Shown here one piece after another: positions 7,940 through 16,839 of a DNA stretch of 30,465 nt. The stretch comes from Periconia sp. R9002 (lineage: Eukaryota > Ascomycota > Dothideomycetes > Pleosporales > Periconiaceae). Where the stretch lies: positions 1 to 30,465 of the forward strand of contig JAMAHW010000169.1 of NCBI GenBank assembly GCA_023627715.1. The letters run 5' to 3'. Position 1 is the stretch's first letter. Each line of letters starts with the position of its first letter. Below the pieces are notes generated by a model. The model did no database searches. It was not told the origin of the DNA and saw nothing but the letters and a program-made list of their open reading frames with translations. The translations under genes and the position numbers were made by a program.

Positions 7940-8980
7940 ATGTCTCTACGCTCTAATGCTTTCCACTTCGTCTGCACTCTAGTCTGTGTATTCTCAATTC
8001 TTCTCATGCTACTCGTCCTGAACAACATCAGAATTGGATATCACTACAAGCCTAGAAGTACGCTATCTCCTCAAAACCCGGAGTCAATTTATCCCCCCGT
8101 GGCCGTCGAGCCGCTCCTAAGGGAACAACCTCTCGCGCCTGGAGCCTCAGTGATATCCGTTACTTATGGACCATATACCACCGCGCCGCAGAGCATGCGG
8201 CCCCAGGAAGTATTCTTTGACGTTTGCAAGCCCTGCACAAATTGTTATGTCGTGGCTATGCACGCACTCTTGCAAGACGTCAATGGCACTGAGATATTCA
8301 CCGACTCCGGCGTATGGCTCCACCACATTATCTTCTTCAATACGGGGCGAACCGACCTTGTTTGTCCGCATATGGCTGGCGAGCGCTTCTATGGCGGAGG
8401 AAATGAACGATGGACGCGGAGATGGAATTCTATCGGGCGTTGGGGATATAAGGTTGATGGAGATGATGTTTGGGATATTGTTGTTGAGTTGATGAATGAC
8501 GCTGCCGTGGAAAAGACAGTCAATATCGTTGTAAGATATGAAGTTGTTGAAGCGGATAGCGAGATTGGCAAAGACTATCGAGGAATTGCGGCGGTGTGGC
8601 TAGACCTCACCGGTTGTGGCAATGCGGATGTCGACGTCAAGAGCACAACAGAGAAGTTTGAGTATCGGACGCCAAACTGGATATCGTCTGTTGATGGGAT
8701 CATGGTGGATGTTGGTGGGCACATGCATGACGGTGGGCTCAATATGACGGTGTACAGAAATGGGGAGCCGTTATGCGCCTCGGTGCAGCTTTACGATAAT
8801 CAAGCGACAGAGCAGCATATTGTTGCCGCTGGAATGTGCAAGGATGTTGGGAGGGTGAAAAATGGAGACGTTCTTTGGGCAGATGCGAAGTACGACCCTA
8901 AGATTCATCCACTGATGATGCATGAAGGTAAGCCGGATCCAGTAATGGGAAGTATGGGTGTGTATATAGGGTTAGATTGA
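7940..8980 (+). CDS. SURNod19-domain, PHM-like putative copper protein
   Basis: Single-exon 346 aa protein. An N-terminal hydrophobic segment (about 8-29) predicts a signal anchor with the rest outside the cytosol or in the secretory lumen. The body matches the stress up-regulated Nod19 (SURNod19) pattern found in many fungi: CKPCTNCYVVAM (96-107), GVWLHHIIFFNTG (124-136), a GNERW segment (154-158), IVVELMN (180-186), VWLDLTGCG (219-227), VGGHMHDGG (258-266) and a closing MGVYIGLD. The adjacent HH pair (128-129) and HMH (261-263) sit where peptidylglycine monooxygenase-like folds bind copper, so a copper-dependent oxidation is plausible, but activity is inferred. It is 50 bp from the stop of the convergent UstYa-type gene. 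Confidence 0.8.
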   Translation: MSLRSNAFHFVCTLVCVFSILLMLLVLNNIRIGYHYKPRSTLSPQNPESIYPPVAVEPLLREQPLAPGASVISVTYGPYTTAPQSMRPQEVFFDVCKPCTNCYVVAMHALLQDVNGTEIFTDSGVWLHHIIFFNTGRTDLVCPHMAGERFYGGGNERWTRRWNSIGRWGYKVDGDDVWDIVVELMNDAAVEKTVNIVVRYEVVEADSEIGKDYRGIAAVWLDLTGCGNADVDVKSTTEKFEYRTPNWISSVDGIMVDVGGHMHDGGLNMTVYRNGEPLCASVQLYDNQATEQHIVAAGMCKDVGRVKNGDVLWADAKYDPKIHPLMMHEGKPDPVMGSMGVYIGLD

Positions 8981-9030
8981 GGTTTTCCTCCAGTATCGTA
9001 ATTATTATCGAAATGGGCGATGCATTGGAT

Positions 9031-9966
9031 TCACCCACGATGGCCATTTCCAAAATCTGGCGAAAGATGTGCATCTAACCACTTCGTCAACTTCCCAAAA
9101 TCCCTACACTTGTGAAATGTACTAAAATCCCCTCTCGCGCCTGAAACAGTATCGGGCATTAACTCCAGGAAAACAGGCGTCACATCCGCCGTGCACATCA
9201 GATATTGCCGAAGGCTGTCAATGCAGTGATCTACATGCATGCGCGTCGCGACATCACCAAATCGAAAGTCTTTGGGAGGAGTGTAATAGTGGTCTAGCCA
9301 TGTGAATTGACGGATCATGTTCTTGTAGCCGCGAAAGAGAGCAGTCAGTTTGCGTTTTGGCAGGAGGAGAAGTGCACATACGAGGCAGTGCAGTTGATGA
9401 TATACATCTATAATGACGTTGAATCCTCCACTGGAGGAGCGCTTGTAGCGGTTCGGCTCGGTCATGTTGAGAAGTGGGAAGGCTTCTTCTGGAACATCGA
9501 CGAAGCCGTCTACCTACGCTTAGTTCCCTGAAGTCCTACAAGGACGATGAAATAACGAATTTCCACTCACGGTTCCAAAGATTGTGCCACGCTGTTTCGA
9601 CAGTCTCAGACGGTGGTCCTCGGAAAATGCTAGGCTGATCAAACCGATTCATGAACTTGACGTCGTGGTACTCAACGGCTTCGAGCAGAGGTGCTGCGAA
9701 GCAGTCAATAACAGGGTAACCCACGATAATCGGAGCATGTATTAAGGGTGTCTCTTACAGTAAGAGGACGTATGCTCAATACATCGCCGGATCTCAGCTC
9801 CTCCACGGAGGAGCAATCCCAATAGGAACCCTAAAAGGAGAGCAACAAGTGGATTCCACACATATATTGCAACGTTCCTTATGAAGCGCCTTACATCGGT
9901 TCTAGGGCTGTCCTTGCACTGTAGAGTAGATGGAAGCAGACCCTTTTGTTCCTCCACGAGCCTCAT
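9031..9966 (-). CDS. UstYa-like oxidase (DUF3328)
   Basis: Four-exon model of 249 aa: 9759-9966, 9571-9693, 9382-9509 and 9031-9321 (750 nt). Introns are 65, 61 and 60 nt with donors GTAAGA, GTGAGT and GTATGT; splicing restores family sequence at every junction, including HQLHC followed by LNMIRQFTW. A transmembrane helix lies at about 38-54. Then come SPLLEAVEYHDVKF, FRGPPSETVETAW, the two hallmark motifs HQLHC (148-152) and HVDHC (182-186), CTADVTP and FSTFHKCRDF. UstYa proteins catalyse oxidative cyclisation or crosslinking of ribosomal peptides in ustiloxin-type pathways, and some act on other metabolites. All key residues are kept. Its neighbours are secreted peptide genes with a Kex2-like site, which suggests a peptide substrate. 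Confidence 0.9.
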
Positions 9967-10445
9967 ATCGACTGACTACAGAGATGCGTAATGGCAATAA
10001 ATTAAAGTATGAAGAGAATAAGGTTCTCGCGTCTGTTGTTGATCAGAAATGAGAAAGCCAGCAATAAGGGAAATAGGACGGCGCTATATTCGGTAAGAGA
10101 TATTACGTAAAAGTTCACTCATAGCATGCCTATTTATAATTCCTAATAGTACATACAGTATGATAAACGTGATATGTACCAGACCTCATTGTCCCCTGCT
10201 AGAGTCTGCTTATCCAGTGCGTCTCGTCCACGACTATTTTCATCAATCGCGTGTCGGCGGTAAGACAGGCGTATCATCAACAGAACGATAACACCAAAAA
10301 CGTCAAATAAGACGAGGAATGGCCGCGTCTCCGTTTCCAACTAAAGCCGGAATTAATCCCGCATCAGCCGTGACCGAGGGAGTGACTAAAACGGGAAATT
10401 GTAGCGCCCTAATATTGCCAATACTTATTAGCAGTTTTCATCCTA
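9967..10445. other. Intergenic region upstream of the UstYa gene
   Basis: No supported gene. A hydrophobic minus-strand open frame at 10143-10340 has only a TTG at its upstream end and an ATG deep inside the hydrophobic stretch, so it is not called. Promoters for the UstYa-type gene and, further downstream, peptide copy 2 should lie here. Confidence 0.4.
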
Positions 10446-10541
10446 CTGGAATTGGATGTCTTCGGCCTGCTGGCATCAGCAGATATTGTCCTACTAATAT
10501 CACCGGTTTTCGTCCGGCTGGCATCACCGGCTACAAATTAA
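10446..10541 (+). promoter_or_regulatory. 24 bp tandem array in promoter of peptide copy 2
   Basis: Units begin CTGGAAT, CTGGCATCAG, CTAATATCAC and CTGGCATCACCGG at 10446, 10470, 10494 and 10518: exactly 24 nt apart. The last unit runs into GGCTACAAATTAACGATT, which matches the minus-strand flank of the array at 6762-6846 (GGTTACAAATCAATGATT). The array lies about 125-220 bp upstream of the ATG, comparable to copy 1. Confidence 0.6.
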
Positions 10542-10663
10542 CGATTAGTATTGGTTACCTGGGCCGACGGCGATATAGGTATGCTCCATCAAGGCTCCAT
10601 TCAGTTTTTTCCCCTCCGCAATCATATTCCAAGGGCTGCGCTTCTATTTCCGCCAAATTCAGT

Positions 10664-11052
10664 ATGAGACTTGATCACACCCTCGTTGCTGGCGCTCTCA
10701 CCGCGTCCGGAGTTGACGCCTCACCGGTGCATACAAATGGGGTCCAGGAACACGCAATGGCACGGAGTAAAATCAGAGCTGTGTCAGGTCACCCGGTCCC
10801 TACGCACACCGCCCACGAACCAGAACCGAACGAAAAGGCCCACCCAAAAGTGGCAACTACTGTGAACATCAGAGGAATGGAGACCCACGGAAAGTAGGCG
10901 TAGCCACATAGTGTTGGAGTATGCTCACAGTTTGCATTAGGAGGGAGGATTGCCAAAACCCAGACGATTGCACCGGCAGCGTGTTTTGTACAGTCATGGT
11001 ACTGGGAGGGTGTATTGTAGCCTATCTACCTCCAGGTGAACCTCATAGATAG
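10664..11052 (+). CDS. Small secreted Cys-containing pro-peptide, copy 2
   Basis: Paralogue of the minus-strand gene at 6246-6584. Exon 1 10664-10893, intron of 47 nt (10894-10940; donor GTAGGC, branch GCTCAC, acceptor TTAG), exon 2 10941-11052; 113 aa. Signal peptide MRLDHTLVAGALTASGVDA, a pro-region diverged at roughly a third of positions, then the same GKR dibasic site and Cys-x5-Cys-x5-Cys segment with one substitution (Gly to Ser). The stop codon used by copy 1 is lost, so the frame runs on for 17 codons, adding VLGGCIVAYLPPGEPHR and a fourth Cys. The donor GTAGGC is weaker than the GTAAGT of copy 1 and the TATA-like box is degenerate, so this copy may be decaying or may have gained a longer product. 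Confidence 0.62.
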
Positions 11053-11440
11053 GTCTCAACTCGTCATTCGTTTATTTCGGCATGTTCGCACCGTCCTATT
11101 TCAAAATCACATAACCCCGCTGTGATTTCCGTCGCTTCGCTAAGTGTCTATGCTGCTGAAAATCCGATGCAAGCCCCTACTCTAACACAAAAATTAAGAC
11201 GCATTCTCTATCTGGTAGGTTGGTTGGTGCTTCACGGCCGTTTCTCTCTACTCGCTTCACAAGTCTTCTTTAGAAAATATAATTACACACATAGCATCGC
11301 GCAAATGGATGCCTGCTGACCAGGTGCTGTAAGTAAAACTCCTCTGAGACCCTGCCACTTGTGTTAAAGTACCGTACTCCTTTCTTGTTTTTTGGGCCTT
11401 CTGCGTTATCACGCGATGCACGAGTAAGATAGCTCACAAG
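11053..11440 (+). other. Intergenic; possible relic of the second peptide type
   Basis: An open frame to the stop near 11320 includes AVISVASLSVYAAENP followed by APTLTQ, resembling the signal-peptide end of the gene at 7254-7515 (IVSVATAAENS, APTTR); GCTGCTGAAAATCCG matches GCTGCGGAAAACTCG there. No in-frame ATG precedes it, so if related it is a broken copy. The similarity is short and may be chance. Confidence 0.25.
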
Positions 11441-11540
11441 CAGTGATGCATTGAACCGGACTGATCCCGAGCTTCAGGATGATTCATTGAATCAAGGTTC
11501 GGATTCAGTTTGATTCAATAATTTGAAGCGGTGATGTATG
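11441..11540. repeat. Probable terminal end of hAT element
   Basis: CAGTGATGCATTGAACCGGA at 11441 has the CAGTGATG start common in hAT elements. It is followed by GATTCATTGAATC and GATTCAGTTTGATTCAA repeats of the subterminal kind. The opposite end and the 8 bp target duplication were not found. Confidence 0.5.
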
Positions 11541-11571
11541 TGTTGCGGCGTAGCCGTAGCATTATAACTTG

Positions 11572-13580
11572 TTATCCTCTAGGTGTAATTCCTGGTCGCG
11601 CAAGCTCGTCTTCTAGAGACTCTATTGCCTTCTGAACCGCCTCCTCTGTCAGAAAGGCCTCATATGAAAGCCCACTCATGATCCAGCGCTTCAAGCACTC
11701 TAGCATCTCTAACATCTTAATTGAAAGTCTTGTTCGATCCTATGAGGTTGTACGCCGAGAACCACTAAATATGCGCTCCACCTCTGCGCACATCGCTGGT
11801 ATAGAGAAAATTATGGTAGCCACTAGACTAAGTTCAGCATACGTCTTCTGCTTCGCTGGCTCAAGCCAGTATTCGAGAGGCGACTGTTCAGCAATAGGAT
11901 AAGGCGTAGCCCGTAGTATCAATTAGCTTGACTATAAATGAACTGATAAACATACCGTGATAAACCGCTCAAAGTCATCACAGGTTGTACTAACACTTAT
12001 ATTTAAATACCTCTGGCGCTTCCATTGCTCCTATGGTATTTCTGGCACATCCTGGGTAGAGCGCTGCTGTGAGGCTGGTTTTAAGTGGTCTTTCCATAGC
12101 TTCCTAACCTCGCGAATGACCCTCTTGATATCGGCTTTCTTCCATGAATCTGAGTTCTGAAGGCAAGTTTTACGAAGTGAAAGGTGTAGAAGAATTGCAG
12201 CAGCATATGCTAGAGACTCTTCTTTCATTTTGTAGTAGTCTCCAAACTGGAATCAACTAGTCATAAGGCGGTTCTCGCGGTCTTTGTATACTGCAGATTT
12301 GGAGTAAAATGGACGTGTAGGAGGTCCATCGCTGATAGCGCCTAGTCAAGAGGTGAAATGTCGAATTGAATGCCTTGTGTAATCTCCCAGGATGGCTGGA
12401 GGAAGTCGTGAAGCTCCATAAGTTCTTGCCAGTCATTAGGATCAAAATAATCTTCTTTAATCTGATCCTCTAACTAGTAGTCTTGTACAAAGTTATTCAT
12501 CTCTTTACGGAGCTCAAGCGCTACATGTATTATTAGCCACCATGAATTCCACCTTGTGTCGTTGTCTCCGGGTATGATGCGGCCACCAAACCGGATCCAG
12601 GCCTGGTAGAGTCTTGTAGAAGAGTGTATACAGATCACAAGATTGTGTAGCTTTCCAAGTAGACCAAGCGTCCTCCATTCAGCAGCTGTTTGTAGGCTCT
12701 TCTTGCTATCCTTCTGCTCTTGCTTTGAAAGCTTACTAATCTGCCGGATAGCCTCCTCTGTGGCTTCTTTGTCCTTTACAAACAAGAATGATTGCAAGAC
12801 GAGGTTGATGATGTGGCCGTTACAGCGAATTCAACATCGGGTAGGGTCGAGGCGTGAAATGGAGCGTGCCAGTGCTCGCAGCATGGTATCATTGGCGCCG
12901 TGGTTGTCAAAGGTAAAGAAGCTAATCTTGTCTATAAGAATATTACTCATCGATAACTTGGAGAACGTGTTCTGCTCGAGCTTCACCGCTATGAGTACGG
13001 GGCAGTCCTCAGAGAGCTAAGAGCGCCTTCTCGGCCTTCCTTGTAGTCTTGTTTATAAAGTGAGTTACGACTCCTAGCATGCCGGTCTTTCCCGGAGAAG
13101 TCCACATATCGATAAGAAGTATATCCAGGTGAGCGATTCTTGAAGTCGTTTCTTGATTTGATCTTTGTGCAGAAGGGAGCGTGATTCGGGGAGACTTGAA
13201 ACATTATTATTGCTGGTCTTGACTAGGTTCGCGGCTGCGTAATTGATGGAAGCAATAAGTATGTAGAACTCTGGCCATTCGAATATACTAAGCGGTATTG
13301 AGTGCTTGCTGATGAGCTGTACTAGGGCTTCCAGAAACGCAGGCTTGTTGATTGCGTTACTAAGATATTTCTCCTCTGTAAGATCACGGCCTTCTTGCTT
13401 TGCATTCTGGTGACCGAAAAAACCAGGTAGACTAGCGATTGCCCTCTCTATTGCCCTTCTCTTGGCTGGTGGTTGAGCATCATCGATCCGCATGTTATGT
13501 GAACGAATTGCATAGCGCGGAATGTCGTTGCCTACGAATTCAAGGTTGCGTTTGCCTCTGTCCAACTGCAAGAGCCGCAT
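11572..13580 (-). pseudogene. Decayed hAT-family transposase
   Basis: Minus-strand remnants follow hAT transposase order. An N-terminal part from ATG 13580 contains PLSIFEWPEF and LISKHSIPLS. A DDE-core region follows in other frames: TGMLGVVTHFINK near 13080-13040 and FTFDNHGANDTMLRAL near 12920-12870. Then come LGLLGKLHNLVI and DNDTRWNSWW in 12474-12797. The C-terminal dimerisation (hATC) part at 11740-11922 reads SPLEYWLEPAKQKTYAELS and AEVERIFSGSRRTTS. The frame then meets TAG at 11740-11742, after which DRTRLSIKMLEMLECLKRW continues in the same frame to a stop at 11572. Several frame changes and stop codons show it is inactive. No intact copy is in the window. Confidence 0.85.
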
Positions 13581-14795
13581 CGAGAGAGAAGAACATCCAG
13601 GTCTCGAATTCAGTATTACTATAGCACACGCGAGGGTTGTGGAGAGAAAGGAGAGAGGAAATTACAACCCCAGAAAAAGTCATACAGGTGAGAGGAAGTG
13701 TATTCAGTACGATCAGGCTGAAGATATCGAATGGTGCGTTGTGGCTGAGCTCTGACAAGTCAACGTCACGTGCATAGTCTGCTTGATCAAGGTTTGAATA
13801 TCGTACAAATGGACAGATTGTCACTTAGTTACTGTATTTTAGGCAGATAATTCCGGCTTAGCGGACTTTATTTCCCCAATACAAGCAGGGTGGACGGCCG
13901 GCCCGCATCGAGGAAGGCCTTGCACTAGAGGCGTTAAGTTTTTGGACTTGTGAATGAGGGAACAAAGTGCGCTGGACTGCGACATCAGGCGTTGGTTGAA
14001 GCTAAGACGCATTCGGCAATGCCATGAGGTCTGGGCCACATGAGCCCTCAAATTGGACCATGCTTCATTATAGAAACTAGAAACGGGTCGCATTTATAAC
14101 CTAGCATTTAGCTGATTCACACTATAGCAAAGAGCAATTTCCGAGGCACACGCGCTGCTTAGGGAGTGTTCTTGCTCAAGAGACGTTGCCATGTTTAAAT
14201 TAAGTCACTCGCTAGTGAGAACTTAACATTTCCAGTATTATTTAATATTTGAATGTTCTATAGTTGAACAAAACAATCATGTATAGAAGCAGATATAGTA
14301 CACTCCCCCTATGAAGTACAAATAGAATAGGGTCACATCAGGTTTGAATCCAGGCACCCCGCATTCTGGCCATTCCTTAGGCAAAATGACAAGACTAGAA
14401 CGCACTTCTTCCAAACACAACCTTGATATTGTACGATTGCAAGACACTGTCAAGCCATATGCAAGCCCCCTCACTAGAGCTGCTCTTGTCTGACTCTATC
14501 TTAGTACGTGTGGCTTGGCCATCTTATACGTCTCAATCGGCGACTGTGGTTTTGAGTCGAACGCACTTCCTCGCTTGAGCTATATATGCGAAGAGGAGAC
14601 GCACCTAACACCTTTGGACATTTTTCAAAGCGCAATGGCTGTGTCTGGTCGTACTTACCCCTCTGATCCCCTTACATCCTATGAACAACTGTTCCAATGT
14701 CAAAATATCGCGGAGGTAGACAAAACCATACAGCATGCAGTAAGTTGCTAGCTTATGATAGAGACAACGCACAGTACCGCTAACAATTGTGATTC
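13581..14795. other. No convincing gene; transposon flank
   Basis: Open frames at 13540-13824, 13839-14093 and 14277-14474 on the minus strand have no recognisable motif. A plus-strand frame ending near 14751 (AMAVSGRTYPSDPLTSYEQL, then a GTAAGT) could be an exon of a lost gene continuing at 14796, but its start is unclear. Confidence 0.3.
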
Positions 14796-14939
14796 ATGGT
14801 GAATGGCATTCCGGATAGGCTGCGACAATGGGTGCTGGTACTAAAATTCATTACCCGTTGCCAGATGAATGCACGGCTGGATGACGAGGACAAGGATATC
14901 ACCGAGAAACATGTCGGACTCCGATTAGAAGATCCATGA
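14796..14939 (+). CDS. Short unrecognised reading frame, possibly an exon
   Basis: ATG-led 47-codon frame too short for usual ORF calling, with protein-like composition (IPDRLRQWVLVLKFI, then ARLDDEDKDITEKHVGL). It follows a GTAAGT donor at 14741 in the preceding frame, so it may be the last exon of a small or truncated gene. The reading phases of the two pieces do not join cleanly with the obvious acceptor, so the model is uncertain. Confidence 0.25.
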   Translation: MVNGIPDRLRQWVLVLKFITRCQMNARLDDEDKDITEKHVGLRLEDP

Positions 14940-15109
14940 CTTTGTCTGCAATCAGTGACAGCACTGTCATTTGGTTTCCATCTATTTGCTGCCGGGATAC
15001 CTCAGAGTGTGCATTAGTACGGAAAGGCTAGTATCGCAGCATCAGATTTAAGCCTTCTCAGATCCCATTGTCTTTTTCCCATTGCTAGTGCTCCGGGCCA
15101 TCGATTTTT

Positions 15110-15637
15110 TTAATAATAGTTTCTAATATGTTGTCGTACCCGCTCAAGGTGCACCAACCAGTCATTCTTCTGTATTACCTCAACCAGCCAGTCTCTCTCT
15201 TCCTCCGTATACAGCCTTCCTTCAGACATCCCTATATCCAGGCGGGTTAAGCGGCTGTATTGCTCTTCAATAAACCTTGTATTTGGTCTCCTCAATTGTT
15301 TATCTTTGAGCTTCGCCTTCCGCCACAGCAGCGCCCCCAGACGATACAGACGCACCATGTCGTGCCGCGTGTCCTTGCAATCCGACTTCAGCATCTCCAC
15401 CTCCCTGAGGCACTCTTTTCCCACGTCTCCGCCTGACTTAAGCAGTAGGTGGATTGGCGGCGGTTGGCACTTATTGCTGTACTCCAATTCTTGGATCGAT
15501 CCATCCGAAGGCCCTAAGACAGCGCGAAGCGTGCCTGCGAAGTTGTGTTTCATAAATGAACTTCCAGCCGGGGTTACAATATCGACATACATCGAGAACA
15601 TGTCGTCCCGGGCTTGTTGTTGCGGATCGGGCGCCAT
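15110..15637 (-). CDS. Hypothetical protein, 175 aa
   Basis: Uninterrupted ATG-to-stop frame with balanced composition. N-terminal half mixed (DMFSMYVDIVTPAGSSFMKH); C-terminal half charged and probably helical (WRKAKLKDKQLRRPNTRFIEEQ; YTEEERDWLVEVIQKNDWLVHLERVRQHI). No signal peptide or membrane segment. Family not recognised. The GC-rich plus-strand overlap is judged to be a shadow. A 14 bp minisatellite lies about 230 bp upstream of the start. Confidence 0.45.
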   Translation of the reverse strand: MAPDPQQQARDDMFSMYVDIVTPAGSSFMKHNFAGTLRAVLGPSDGSIQELEYSNKCQPPPIHLLLKSGGDVGKECLREVEMLKSDCKDTRHDMVRLYRLGALLWRKAKLKDKQLRRPNTRFIEEQYSRLTRLDIGMSEGRLYTEEERDWLVEVIQKNDWLVHLERVRQHIRNYY

Positions 15638-15864
15638 TCTTCGACTTCGTGAGCTGTTGACAGTGGGTTGTTGGCAGTGGGTTGTGGGTAGAGGTACGCT
15701 GGCAGTGGAACCTGTAGAGGGAGGGTGGAAAGGCGACGATATTTATATGTTCGATAGCTCAATCGATGAGCAGCACAGCGACCCGACGCGGTGTTCGTGG
15801 CATCATTGACCACACACGCTGGGCCGCTGGTCGCTGAGGGACTGTTAATCTGGTGCTGGTTAGT

Positions 15865-15915
15865 GGAAGGCGGAAGTAGGAAGGCGGAAGTAGGATGGTG
15901 GAAGTAGGATGGTGG
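15865..15915. repeat. 14 bp minisatellite
   Basis: Three full and one partial unit of GGAAGGCGGAAGTA (third unit GGATGGTGGAAGTA, then GGATGGTGG), head to tail. Confidence 0.8.
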
Positions 15916-16839
15916 TTGATACGTTGGGAGAGATGACACACTAACCCCCAAGCTCCACAACATGTGACACTTATTTACCTGTGTGCACGTCCGGCCAAGA
16001 GCGTCTTTGTGATATCATAACCAGTGTTGATACCGTAAACGATTTGATCAATCGTTGGCGAAGACACATACATTTCAATTAAGCCTTCACGTACAAAAAA
16101 AATGGGTGGATGTGAAAGTGTGTCTTGTTTGTTCTGTGTCTGTGCTACCAGAGGAACTCATATCTCTGGTCCGTACGGGCAGAATCTCGGATGGCTTGGC
16201 CTGATACATTGCCTAGTTCCAGCCTCGTACCTTTTTACGGGATTGAGACACACACGGGGCCGTTCATTTAAGACGCAGAAACCCAGGTGTTACAATTTCT
16301 CGGGACCCTCAAAATCCAATGTGGGTTGGAGATGAAGACTTCGAAATCGAGGGAGTTTTGGAAGCAGAAAAACAAGGCAGACGAGGGTTGCGTTGCTTCA
16401 TAGCAGATGCATATTTTTCGGATCGAAACGGAGCATGTAGGCAAAGCTAGAGAGTGATCAAAGGGCCTTGTTCTTGAGTACTCTCCTGCAAGTAGGTCGC
16501 GAAAGCAACAACGCTAGCGTAATTCTTAGACAACAACGTTATCCATGCCATTCTAATAGATCAAATATCTCATTTACAAGGATGAACACTCAAGGTGACC
16601 AGGAACGTGACAGCATCGAAATAGGTGGTATCAAAGTTGACTACAGGTTGGGCAGATGCTGTCGCACAATCGTGGTAGTTGCAACCCATTTCGATCGAAA
16701 TGGATGAGCTAATTGAATGAAAATAAAATAGAGATATTGATTTTTTTTTTCGGTGAGGGGTTTGACATGTGGTTGCACAGTGTTGCGTCAATGGACCACC
16801 AACATAGAAAGAAGGTCGACCCAAAATAAAAATTAGGCA
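15916..16839. other. No gene seen
   Basis: Only short frames without motifs. A 10 nt T run is at about 16741. A degenerate ACAACGCTAGCG near 16508 recalls the repeat end motif but is too short to call. Confidence 0.4.

Noticed and set aside
10143..10340. Hydrophobic minus-strand frame that looked like a small membrane protein near the UstYa gene
   Set aside because: It starts at TTG. The first ATG is inside the hydrophobic stretch, and there are no splice signals to an upstream exon.
12643..13020. Plus-strand 125-codon frame
   Set aside because: It is the antisense shadow of the hAT transposase remnant.
14330..14365. GGTTTGAATCC, resembling a tRNA B box
   Set aside because: No A box at the right distance and no cloverleaf could be drawn from the flanks.
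15306..15809. Plus-strand 167-codon frame overlapping the 175 aa hypothetical gene
   Set aside because: The minus-strand frame has the better start and composition. The plus-strand frame is Ser/Arg-rich in the way typical of an antisense shadow.
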